From assembly GCA_938005655.1 (NCBI GenBank), contig CALLNA010000165.1, positions 1 to 8,954 of the forward strand: a stretch of 8,954 nucleotides of DNA, in the 5' to 3' direction. The DNA is from an uncultured Novosphingobium sp. Lineage in GTDB: Bacteria > Pseudomonadota > Alphaproteobacteria > Sphingomonadales > Sphingomonadaceae. Each line of letters starts with the position of its first letter. Within the stretch, counting starts at the first letter, position 1. Below, one piece after another: positions 1 through 8,001 of the stretch. The position numbers were made by a program, and so were the translations under genes. Under the pieces are notes generated by a model. That model ran no database searches. It was not told the DNA's origin and saw nothing but the letters and a program-made list of their open reading frames with translations.

Positions 1-1967
1 GGCCCCTGCTTGACGATCCCGCCGCCGGCCGCCGTGCCCTTGGGCGCATAGGCGACCTGCCGGCCGGTGTCGCTGGCCTTCGCGCTGTTGATCGAGCCGT
101 TGGCGAAGACCGCGATGTTGGGCGTGATCGCGTAGGAGATCTGGCCTTCTAGCCCCTTGTAAACGGCGCCGCCGATGTTGCTCCACACCGTGCCGACCCC
201 GGGGACCGGAGAGACCGAGCTGGCGAACTTGTTGGTGAAATCGATGTAGTAGCCATCGAAATCGATCGAGAGCTTGGCGCCATGATAGACCAGGCCCGCC
301 TGCCAGTTGGTCGAACGTTGCGGGTCGAGGTTCGAATACTGCGGATTGTCGACATAGAGCGCGCTCAGCGGGGGAGCGAGGAAGCCCTTGGCATATTCCG
401 CGTAGAAGGCGAGCTGCGGCGTCGCCTGCCAGTTGGCCTGGACGAAGGGCAGGTTGGCCGACCAGGTGCCCGTGAGATTCTGGGCATAACGGGTCGTCTG
501 GTTCCACCGCGCATAGATCTGGCGAGTGAAGTCGACGTGCTTGAAGCCCGGCGTGATCGTCAGCCCGGGCGCGGGACGCAGCTCCAGCTCGACGAATTCG
601 GTGGCCTGGTTGCCGCGGCTATCCTGGTCGAACTTGACATAGAGCGGGGTGACTTCACCGGGATTGAGGCCTGTTGCCGGGGCCGTCACCTTCTTCTCGA
701 TGTAGTTGTACCCGCCGGTAGTCAGGTCGACGTCTGTCTGCTGGCGGTAGGTGCTGCTCCATTCGAGCTGGCCGCCCGCGGTCAGCGTGGCCCACGGGGT
801 GAGCGGCAGCTTCAGCTTCAGGATATCGCCATAGACGCGGTACTTGTTGGTCTTGGTATAGCCCGGGATGTTGCCGATGATCTTGGTCCCGGCGGCATTG
901 GTCGTCGTGTTCGCCGTCGTGCCGGTCACGTCGAGCGCGGAGAGCGTCTCGTTGTCGTAATAGTAGGTATAGGCCTGGTTGGTCAGCCGCGCGCCATGGG
1001 CGAAGTTCGCCTCGAGGGTTAGGATCTCGAAATCGGTGGTCTTTTCGGTGTGGTTGTAGCCGTAATACTGCGGCGTTGTGGGATCGTCGTTCAGGCCGAA
1101 GTACTTGCCGTAGAGCGCCTGCTGGGCCAGCGTCGCGCCGTCCTTGTCCGGCTGGTTGAAGCGGTTCTTGTTGTAGGTGCCGAGGAAGGTGAGCTTCACG
1201 TCCGGGCTGATCGGGATCACGACCTTCCCGTAGAGGTTGTAGTTCTTGTAGCGCTCATAGCTCAACGCGCCGTCGGTGTGGGCGTACTGGCCGGTGAAGA
1301 CCGCCTTGATCCCTCCGCCGATGTCGCCGGTATTGAGCAGGCCGCGGAGCAGGTAGGTGTTGAAGCTGCCGTAGCTGGCCTTGAGCTGGCCGCCGAAGTC
1401 GTCGCGCGTGGCGCGGCTGAACAGGTTGATGTTGCCGCCGAACGTCGCCTGGCCAAGCTGGCTGGCGTTGCCCGGGCCGCGGTCGACCACCACCGTCTCG
1501 ATCGTGTTCGAGGGGAAGAAGGTGGTCGAAGGGTGCGTCGGATCGTTGGTGTCGCCGAAGGGCACGCCATCGTAGGTCATGCTGTATTCGCCGTCCTGGA
1601 AGCCGCGGATCTGCGCCTTCGATTCCGACAGGCCGATGCCGTTGCTGCCGCCCAAGTTCGACACCGAGGGGGTGATCAGCGCGATCTGGTTGAAGTCCGA
1701 GGTCGCCGGCAGCGAATCCTCGATCAGCGAGCGGCTGACGATCGCCTGGGGCTGCCGGGCTTCGAGCGAGGCGGTCGCCGGAGCGATCTCGTGGACCGCC
1801 GTGGCGGTGACGACGATGTCGGAGCCCTCGGCGATATCCGTGGCGGGGCTGGCATCTGCCGAGCTCTCCGCCGTCGCGGCGTCAGCCGCATGGGCCGAGA
1901 CGGGCATCAGTGCGACCGCCGAAATGCCGAGGAGAAGATTTCGTGGGAACGACCCTGAAACAGTCAT
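1..1967 (-). CDS. TonB-dependent outer-membrane receptor (C-terminus cut off by window edge)
   Basis: The frame is open from an ATG at 1967 to the left edge, giving 655 codons with no stop. The start has a good ribosome binding site: GGAGG (plus-strand CCTCC, 1973-1977) five bases upstream. Residues 1-27 look like a signal peptide ending in AHA. A TonB box (SDIVVTA) follows at about residues 49-55. A plug domain spans about 70-187, with the conserved IRGF at 120-123 and an FGGNINLFSR segment near 177-185. The rest is aromatic-rich, alternating beta-barrel sequence. Family members sit in the outer membrane and import bound substrates (siderophores, cobalamin, sugars, aromatics) using TonB-ExbBD energy. 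There is no N-terminal STN signalling domain, so FecI/FecR-type transmembrane signalling is unlikely. No adjacent gene indicates the substrate. The gene is transcribed divergently from the glutamate-synthase-like gene. The family call is very secure; the substrate is unknown. Confidence 0.95.
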   Translation of the reverse strand, partial: MTVSGSFPRNLLLGISAVALMPVSAHAADAATAESSADASPATDIAEGSDIVVTATAVHEIAPATASLEARQPQAIVSRSLIEDSLPATSDFNQIALITPSVSNLGGSNGIGLSESKAQIRGFQDGEYSMTYDGVPFGDTNDPTHPSTTFFPSNTIETVVVDRGPGNASQLGQATFGGNINLFSRATRDDFGGQLKASYGSFNTYLLRGLLNTGDIGGGIKAVFTGQYAHTDGALSYERYKNYNLYGKVVIPISPDVKLTFLGTYNKNRFNQPDKDGATLAQQALYGKYFGLNDDPTTPQYYGYNHTEKTTDFEILTLEANFAHGARLTNQAYTYYYDNETLSALDVTGTTANTTTNAAGTKIIGNIPGYTKTNKYRVYGDILKLKLPLTPWATLTAGGQLEWSSTYRQQTDVDLTTGGYNYIEKKVTAPATGLNPGEVTPLYVKFDQDSRGNQATEFVELELRPAPGLTITPGFKHVDFTRQIYARWNQTTRYAQNLTGTWSANLPFVQANWQATPQLAFYAEYAKGFLAPPLSALYVDNPQYSNLDPQRSTNWQAGLVYHGAKLSIDFDGYYIDFTNKFASSVSPVPGVGTVWSNIGGAVYKGLEGQISYAITPNIAVFANGSINSAKASDTGRQVAYAPKGTAAGGGIVKQG

Positions 1968-2144
1968 GTATGCCTCCGCTGTGCGAGGCGGCGGCTAGGT
2001 AGCGGGCGTTACAGTTCCGGGGCGGTTGTGTGACATGGACAAATGGTAATCTTGGGCGGATTGCCATGCCTTGGTTCCCGGTTGCTTATCTCCTGGTAGG
2101 TGCACCGGGGCGGTCGCGGGGCGATCGGGCAACAGGGAGAGACG
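1968..2144. promoter_or_regulatory. Divergent intergenic region between receptor and operon
   Basis: These 177 bp separate two divergent start codons, so promoters for both directions are expected here. It is visibly less GC-rich around 2026-2095 than the flanking genes. On the plus strand a poor sigma70-like pair can be drawn (TTGTGT 2026-2031, TAATCT 2047-2052), but the 15-base spacer is short and the matches are weak. I see no convincing operator palindrome, riboswitch or terminator. The promoter role is inferred from gene arrangement only. Confidence 0.35.
2135..2139 (+). promoter_or_regulatory. Ribosome binding site that fixes the start of the glutamate-synthase-like gene
   Basis: GGGAG lies five bases before the ATG at 2145, within AGGGAGAG. 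The same frame is open further upstream to a GTG at 2100, but that codon has no comparable purine tract. The 15 residues it would add (rich in Gly, Arg and Gln) do not fit the hydrophobic N-terminus that begins at MTKLRLG. Confidence 0.6.
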
Positions 2145-3818
2145 ATGACCAAATTGCGCCTTGGCCGATATACGGCCTGGATCCTGTGCCTGGTGCTGCT
2201 GGCTGTCGGCGTGATGCTGGAGCCCTCGGGGTTCTGGGGATGGGTCCTCGTCGCCGTTCCGGGCCTGCTGGCCCTGCTCGGCCTGTGGGACGTCCTGCAA
2301 CGCGAGCACGCGGTCCTGCGCAACTATCCGGTGATCGGCCACATTCGCTGGCTGGTCGAGATGATCCGGCCCGAAATCCGCCAATACCTGCTGGAATCCG
2401 AAGACGAGGCGACGCCGTTCTCGCGCGCGCAGCGTTCGCTGGTCTATCGCCGGGCCAAGGCGATTTCGTCCGATCATCCGTTCGGCACTCTGGCGGATGT
2501 CTATGCCCGTGATTACGAATTCGTCCAGCATTCGACGTGCCCCGTCGATCCACCCGATCCCGGGACGTTCCGGATCACTATCGGCAACGACCAGTGCGGG
2601 CAGCCCTACAGCGCGAGCATATTCAATATCTCGGCGATGAGCTTCGGGTCGCTGTCGGCGAATGCCATCCGCGCGCTCAACAAAGGGGCGGCGCTCGGTG
2701 GGTTCTACCACGATACGGGCGAGGGCAGCGTCAGCCCCTATCACCGCGAATTCGGCGGTGACATCGTCTGGGAGATTGCGAGCGGCTATTTCGGCTGCCG
2801 GACGGCGGAAGGACGCTTCGATCCTGAGCGGTTCGCGGCCCAGGCGGGCGATCCGCAGATCAAGATGATCGAGATCAAGCTGAGCCAGGGCGCCAAGCCG
2901 GGCCATGGCGGGATCTTGCCCGGCAAGAAGGTCACGCCCGAGATTGCGGAGACGCGCGGCGTTGCGGCCGGTGTCGACTGCGTCTCGCCGGCACGGCACT
3001 CGGCGTTCACTACGCCGCTGGAGATGATGGCCTTCGTCACGCAGCTCCGCCGATTGTCCGGGGGCAAGCCGGTCGGCTTCAAGCTCTGCATCGGCCATCC
3101 GTGGGAATTCATGGCGATCGTCAAGGCCATGCTGGAAACGGGAGTGGTGCCGGACTTCGTGGTGGTCGACGGCGGCGAGGGCGGAACCGGGGCGGCTCCG
3201 GTCGAATTCAGCGACCACCTTGGCGTGCCGATGCGCGAGGGCCTGCTGTTCGTCCATAACGTTCTGACCGGCGCGGGCCTGCGGGACCGGATCAGGATCG
3301 GCGTGGCCGGGCGGTTGATCAGCGCTTTCGATATTGCCGCGGTCCTGGCGATCGGCGCCGACTGGGCGAACGCCGCCCGCGGCTACATGTTCGCCTTGGG
3401 GTGCATCCAGTCGATGAACTGCCATACCAACCGCTGCCCGACCGGAGTCGCCACGCAGGACAAATCGCGGCAGCGGGCGCTGGTCGTGCCCGACAAGGCG
3501 GAGCGAGTCCGGCATTTCCACGATCGCACCGTTAATGCCCTGGCCGATATGCTCGCTGCGGCGGGACTGTCGCATCCGGACGAGCTCCAGCCTCATCACG
3601 TGGTGCACCGCGTCAGCTCGACCGAGCTGCGCCAGTTCGATCAGGTGCATCGTTTCCTGCAACCCGGCGAGCTGGTGTCGGGGCAGTGCAAATTCCCTTA
3701 CTACGCCGATAACTGGAACAAGGCCCGGCCCGACACCTGGGCGCAGGGCAACCCATCGCCCGCCCGCTCGAATGGATTGCAACCATCTCCAGCCGCGCCC
3801 ACGGACCAGCGTCCATGA
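2145..3818 (+). CDS. Membrane-anchored FMN-binding glutamate synthase family protein
   Basis: This 557-residue protein matches the stand-alone FMN/Fe-S domain of glutamate synthase (the central domain of the GltB large subunit). Residues about 11-50 form two hydrophobic segments, so it is probably anchored in the inner membrane with the enzyme domain in the cytoplasm. The TIM-barrel domain spans about 140-520. It has the glycine-rich flavin/phosphate motif DGGEGGTGAAP at 342-352 and cysteines C420, C426 and C431 (CX5CX4C, followed by PTGVATQD), typical of the 3Fe-4S cluster ligands. It lacks the N-terminal class II glutaminase domain and the C-terminal GXGXG domain of full GltB. It therefore cannot make glutamate from glutamine alone, and its real substrate and electron partner are unknown. 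The last 25 or so residues are a Pro/Ser-rich tail. The stop overlaps the next start (ATGA, 3815-3818), indicating translational coupling with the Mg2+ ATPase. The start at 2145 is chosen for its ribosome binding site. Confidence 0.9.
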   Translation: MTKLRLGRYTAWILCLVLLAVGVMLEPSGFWGWVLVAVPGLLALLGLWDVLQREHAVLRNYPVIGHIRWLVEMIRPEIRQYLLESEDEATPFSRAQRSLVYRRAKAISSDHPFGTLADVYARDYEFVQHSTCPVDPPDPGTFRITIGNDQCGQPYSASIFNISAMSFGSLSANAIRALNKGAALGGFYHDTGEGSVSPYHREFGGDIVWEIASGYFGCRTAEGRFDPERFAAQAGDPQIKMIEIKLSQGAKPGHGGILPGKKVTPEIAETRGVAAGVDCVSPARHSAFTTPLEMMAFVTQLRRLSGGKPVGFKLCIGHPWEFMAIVKAMLETGVVPDFVVVDGGEGGTGAAPVEFSDHLGVPMREGLLFVHNVLTGAGLRDRIRIGVAGRLISAFDIAAVLAIGADWANAARGYMFALGCIQSMNCHTNRCPTGVATQDKSRQRALVVPDKAERVRHFHDRTVNALADMLAAAGLSHPDELQPHHVVHRVSSTELRQFDQVHRFLQPGELVSGQCKFPYYADNWNKARPDTWAQGNPSPARSNGLQPSPAAPTDQRP

Positions 3819-6299
3819 GCGGTCAGGCGGCGTTCTGGCAGGACGCGGCCGACCAGGTGCTCGCCCGGCTTGGCGCGACGCGGGAGGGCCTTGGCAGCGC
3901 CGAGGCCGCGGCCCGGCTCGCTCGCGACGGACCCAACGAAATCGCCGCTCGCCCGAAGCGGCGGGTATTGCTCGACCTGCTGCGCCGGCTGGCCAATCCG
4001 CTCGTGGCGATCCTGCTGGCCGCCGCCGCCATCGCCGGCGTGACCGGGGACATGACGAGCTTCGCGATCATCGTCCTCGTGGTGATCCTTTCGACCGCGC
4101 TCGACATGATCCAGGAGCATCGCGCCGAGGCCACGGCGGAAGCGCTCAAGCGGTCGATCGCGCTCAGCGCCTGCGTTCTGCGCGACGGCACGCGCGTCAC
4201 CCTGCCCGTGGCCGACATCGTGGCGGGCGACATCGTGTTCCTCTCCGCCGGAGACCTCGTGCCGGCCGACGGCATCGTCCTCGCCGTCAATGGCGCGCAG
4301 GTGAACGAGGCGCTGCTGACCGGCGAGGCTTATCCCGTCGAGAAGCAGGTCGCGCCCGCACCGGACGCCGCCACCCCGGCCGAGGCGCGCAACGCCCTGT
4401 TCCACGGAACCTCGCTGATCGGCGGCACGGCGACGATGCTGGTGGTGGAGACCGGCGCGCGCACCCGCTTCGGTGCCATCGCCGCATCCCTGACGGGAAC
4501 CCAGCCGCCGACCGCCTTCGAGCGCGGCATCCACAAGCTCGGCCTGCTCATCGCCCGGCTGACCCTGTTCCTAGTCCTGTTCGTTCTTCTCGCGCATCTC
4601 GCGCTCGGCCGGCCGCCGCTGGAATCCTTCCTGTTCGCCCTGGCCCTGGCGGTGGGCCTGACCCCCGAACTGCTGCCGATGATCATGACCGTGTCCTTGG
4701 CGCGGGGCGCGCAGCGCATGGCCGAGGCGCGCGTGGTGGTGAAGCGGCTGTCCGCGATCCACGACCTCGGCCAGATGGACATCCTCTGCACCGACAAGAC
4801 CGGCACACTGACCCAGGCGCGCATCACCCTGGTCGGCCACCCCGGCATCGAGGGCGAGGACAACGGACGCGTCGCCGAGCTGGCGGCCGTCAATGCGCGA
4901 TTCGAAACCGGGCTCAAGAGCCCGCTAGACGAGGCACTGCTGCTCCACGCCGCCGGCCATCCGCTGGACGGCTGGACCAAGCTCGATGAGCGGCCCTTCG
5001 ACTTCGAGCGGCGCCGTGTCTCGGTGCTGGCGGAACAGGCCGGCGAGCGGATCGAGATCGTCAAGGGCGCGCCCGAGGCCGTGCTGGCGCTGTGCACCCA
5101 GGCCGAGGACCGCTCGGGCGTGCTCGTTCCGCTGGACGATGCGCTGCGGAGCAGGTTGCAGGCGCTGCATGATGACCGCGCCGCGCAAGGGCTGCGGCTG
5201 CTCGGCGTCGCCTGGAAGCCAGCGGCGGGGCGGGAGACGATCGCGGACAGCGATGAAAGCGGGCTGATCTTCGCCGGCTATTGCGTCTTCATCGACCCGC
5301 CCAAGGAAAGCGCGGCGGGGGCGGTGGAGCGGCTGGAGGCGGCCGGCATCCGGGTCAAGGTGATCTCCGGCGATGCGGGCGCGGTGGTCGAGCATCTCGT
5401 CCAGGCGCTCGGCCTGCCGGCGGCGGGCGTGTTGACCGGCGATCGCCGCCCGCGTGGAGACGGTCGACCTCTTCGCGCGCGTCACGCCCGACCAGAAGAC
5501 GCGGATCGTCCGCGCCCTCAAGGCGCGCGGCCATACGGTCGGCTTCCTCGGCGACGGGATCAACGACGCGCCGGCCATCCGCGCCGCCGATGTCGGCCTT
5601 TCCGTCGACGGGGCGACCGACGTCGCGCGCGAGGCGGCCGACATGATCCTGCTCGCCCCGGACCTCAACGTGCTGGCCGACGGCGTTGCCGAGGGGCGGC
5701 GTACCTATGTCAACATCATCAAATATATCCGGATGGGGACCAGCTCGAACTTCGGCAACATGCTGACCATGGCGCTGGCCTCATTGGTGCTGCCGTTCCT
5801 GCCGCTCACCGCGGTCCAGGTCCTGCTCAACAACCTGCTCTACGACCTGTCGCAGATCGGCATCCCCTTCGATCATGCCGACGAGGCCGACCTCGCCCGG
5901 CCCCACGGCTGGGACATGCCTGCGCTGGTGCGGTTCACCGCGATCATGGGGCCGCTGTCCTCGCTGTTCGACATCGCCACCTTCGGCCTGCTGCTGTGGC
6001 TGTTCCAGGTGGACGTCGCGACCTTCCGCGCCGCCTGGTTCATCGAATCGATGGCCACCCAGGTCCTCGTCGTGTTCGTGATCCGCACGGCGCGGCCGGC
6101 CTGGCTCAGCCGTCCGCACATGGCCCTGACCACGACCGCGCTGGCGGGCCTTGGCGTGGCGGTCGTCCTGCCGTTCCTGCCCTGGGCCGGGCTGCTCGGC
6201 TTCGCCGCGCCATCGGCGCCGGTGATCGGCGCGATCGCCCTGCTCGTCGCCGCCTATCTGGCGAGCGCCGAGCTGCTCAAGCGGTATGCCTTGCGGTGA
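3815..6299 (+). pseudogene. mgtA: Mg2+-translocating P-type ATPase (MgtA/MgtB, P3B class), frameshifted
   Basis: An intact relative would be an inner-membrane pump importing Mg2+ at the cost of ATP. The first frame gives residues 1-543. It carries membrane helices M1-M2 (about 55-95), the actuator motif TGEA (169-172), helices M3-M4 ending in TPELLPMIMT, the phosphorylated aspartate in DKTGT (D327), the nucleotide-binding KGAPE (417-421), DPPK (from D494) and SGD (518-520). After LTGD at 5441-5443 the homology moves to another frame, from GCC at 5445 to the TGA at 6297-6299. That frame holds the hinge motif GDGINDAPA (about 5550-5576), NIIKYI, SSNFGN and helices M5-M10, including NNLLYDLSQIGIPFD. 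Joining the frames needs a +1 shift. Against E. coli MgtA as I remember it, about ten residues are also missing, consistent with a deletion of roughly 29 bases. Without correction the first frame runs to a stop at 6362-6364, giving 849 residues without the hinge motif or M5-M10, so it is probably inactive. No ribosome binding site precedes GTG 5454. A sequencing or assembly error is the main alternative. The gene overlaps the upstream gene by four bases. Confidence 0.85.
5437..5448. repeat. 12-bp perfect palindrome at the mgtA frame break
   Basis: CGGCGATCGCCG equals its own reverse complement. The two homologous halves of the ATPase join inside it: GAT (5441-5443) is the last codon of the first frame, C5444 is the extra base, and GCC at 5445 is the first codon of the second frame. 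Such a sequence may reflect a deletion end point or a hairpin that disturbs replication or sequencing. A palindrome of this size can also arise by chance in GC-rich DNA, so the causal link is inference. Confidence 0.6.
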
Positions 6300-6374
6300 C
6301 GCCGGCCCGGCCGGGCGAAGCCTTACGGAATACTCCTGATTGCCGCTTGGCGGGCGTCCGCTGAAGACCACGGC

Positions 6375-7964
6375 ATGACACCGACCCTCAGCTTCCACGG
6401 CGCTGCCCGGACCGTCACCGGGTCTTGCATGGAATTCCGCACCGAGCAGAGCCGCATCATCGTGGACTGCGGACTGTTCCAGGGCTCCCGCTCGCTGGAG
6501 GCGCTCAACCACGGCCCGCTGGGCTTCCATCCCAAGCAGATCGACGCCGTGGTCCTGACCCATGCTCATATCGATCACTGCGGCCTCCTGCCGCGGCTGG
6601 TGGCCGAGGGCTTCGCCGGACCGATCTGGTGCACGCAGCAGACCTCAGACCTCCTCGAATACATGCTGGCCGACGCCGGCCGCATCCAGGAGAGCGAAGC
6701 CGAACGGCGTAACCGCCGCCGCGACCGGGCCGGGGAGGCCGGGTTCCGCCCGATCTATACCGAAGCGGACGGCCTCGCCGCTTGGCGGCAGACCCGGCCG
6801 ATCGCGCGCGAGACCTGGTTCGAGCCGGCCCCGGGCTTCCGCGCCCGCCTGTGGAACGCTGGCCATATCCTGGGGTCGGCGTCGGTCGAGCTGGAGGCCG
6901 GCGACACGCGCATCCTCTGCTCGGGCGACATCGGCCCGCACAACAAGGCCTTCTATCCCGGCCCGGAGGCGCCTGCGGGCTTCGATCACGTCATCTGCGA
7001 ATCGACCTATGGCGACCGGACGCGCGAGCATGTGACGATCGAGGAACGGCGCAGGCTGCTGGAGGCGGAGATCCTGGCTGCGCGGGCGCGCGGCGGCAAC
7101 CTGATCGTTCCAACCTTCGCGCTCGAACGGACCCAGGAACTGCTGCTTGACATCGCGACCCTTTCGGACAGCGGACGGATCGGCGGGGCCATGGTCTATG
7201 TGGATTCGCCGCTCGCCAGCCAGGCGACCAAGGTGTTCAAGAAGTACGCGGGCGAGCTGGAGGACGCCGGGGGAGGCGACATCTTCTCCCATCCCTCGAT
7301 CCACTATGTCCGCGACGTCGCGGAATCGATCCGGCTCAATTCGGTCTCGGGCGCCATCATCCTCGCCGCCTCGGGCATGTGCGAGGCCGGGCGGATCCGC
7401 CACCACCTCCTCCACAACCTCCACCGGCGGGATTCGACGGTCCTGTTCGTGGGCTTCCAGGCGGAAGGCTCGCTCGGGCGGGTCATCCTCGACGGAGCGC
7501 AGCGGGTGCGGATATCGGGCCAGGACGTCACGGTCCGCGCCGCGATCCGGCGCATCGACAGCTATTCGGCCCATGCCGACCAGAGCGAATTGCTCGAATG
7601 GATCGGGCAGCGCCAGCCCATCGCCGGCAGCCTGTTCCTCGAACATGGCGAGGCGGGCGCGCTGGCCGAGCTTCGCCGCCTGGCGAGCGCGCAGCAGCCC
7701 GGCGCGTCGATCGTCATCCACGAGATCGGCGAGCGCGACGAGCTCGGCGCGGGCAAGCCGGCCAGGCGCTTGCAGACCGGGCGCACCGAGCTGCACCAGG
7801 CAGTCGGGCGCGACTGGCAGAACGCCTATGCCGACCTCGCCACCTCGATGAAGCGCAGGCTCGCCGAGATCGAGGACGCCGCCACGCGGGAAAAGGCCAT
7901 CCGCGAGATGCGCGAGGTGCTGGACCGCTACAACGAGTTCCGCGCCGGCAAGCGCGGCCGCTGA
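6375..7964 (+). CDS. MBL-fold beta-CASP RNase-like metallohydrolase
   Basis: This 529-residue protein has the full motif set of the beta-CASP branch of the metallo-beta-lactamase fold (YSH1/CPSF-73-like RNA nucleases). Motif 1 is D31 in IIVDCG. Motif 2 is HAHIDH (H63, H65, D67, H68). Motif 3 is H164 in GHILGSAS. Motif 4 is D185 in SGDIG. Beta-CASP motif A is E209 in ESTYGD, motif B is in ASGMCEAGRIRHH (H343/H344), and motif C is H400 in SAHAD. All metal ligands are present, so an active two-zinc enzyme is expected, probably a cytoplasmic endo- or exoribonuclease; the RNA substrate is unknown. Residues 472-529 form a charged, helical, coiled-coil-like tail beyond the catalytic core. The ATG at 6375 has only a weak upstream purine stretch (GAAGA, 6363-6367). 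The gene lies 75 bases after the true mgtA stop, and 10 bases after the stop of the uncorrected mgtA frame, which suggests co-transcription. Confidence 0.92.
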   Translation: MTPTLSFHGAARTVTGSCMEFRTEQSRIIVDCGLFQGSRSLEALNHGPLGFHPKQIDAVVLTHAHIDHCGLLPRLVAEGFAGPIWCTQQTSDLLEYMLADAGRIQESEAERRNRRRDRAGEAGFRPIYTEADGLAAWRQTRPIARETWFEPAPGFRARLWNAGHILGSASVELEAGDTRILCSGDIGPHNKAFYPGPEAPAGFDHVICESTYGDRTREHVTIEERRRLLEAEILAARARGGNLIVPTFALERTQELLLDIATLSDSGRIGGAMVYVDSPLASQATKVFKKYAGELEDAGGGDIFSHPSIHYVRDVAESIRLNSVSGAIILAASGMCEAGRIRHHLLHNLHRRDSTVLFVGFQAEGSLGRVILDGAQRVRISGQDVTVRAAIRRIDSYSAHADQSELLEWIGQRQPIAGSLFLEHGEAGALAELRRLASAQQPGASIVIHEIGERDELGAGKPARRLQTGRTELHQAVGRDWQNAYADLATSMKRRLAEIEDAATREKAIREMREVLDRYNEFRAGKRGR

Positions 7965-8001
7965 GCGCGAAGCCTGCATCCGCGGTCATGGTCGGAGCGC
8001 C

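Noticed and set aside
282..1958. Long plus-strand open frames (282-1022 and 1050-1958) opposite the receptor
   Set aside because: They are antisense shadows of the TonB-dependent receptor: low-complexity Val/Arg/Ala-rich translations with no recognisable domain, while the minus strand carries clear receptor motifs throughout.
2100..2144. Upstream GTG start for the glutamate-synthase-like gene
   Set aside because: No Shine-Dalgarno sequence precedes it, and the added 15 residues do not resemble the family's hydrophobic N-terminus. ATG 2145 has a well-spaced GGGAG.
1995..3782. 595-codon minus-strand open frame opposite the glutamate-synthase-like gene
   Set aside because: It is longer than the real gene, but its translation is Arg/Asp/His-rich with no domain. 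The plus strand has the FMN and 3Fe-4S motifs and a good ribosome binding site.
3535..4989. Plus-strand open frame of 484 codons across the overlap of the first two operon genes
   Set aside because: Its translation is extremely Arg/Pro-rich and lies out of frame with two well-supported genes.
6305..6316. GCCCGGCCGGGC palindrome just after the mgtA stop, considered as a terminator
   Set aside because: It has no loop and no following T-run, and GC-only palindromes are expected often in this DNA. It also lies inside a probable operon.
6645..7979. 444-codon minus-strand open frame opposite the beta-CASP gene
   Set aside because: Shadow of a strongly conserved plus-strand gene, caused by high GC; its translation has no recognisable motif.
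7965..8001. Bidirectional terminator between the convergent genes
   Set aside because: The 37-bp gap shows no stem of useful length with a T-run on either strand.
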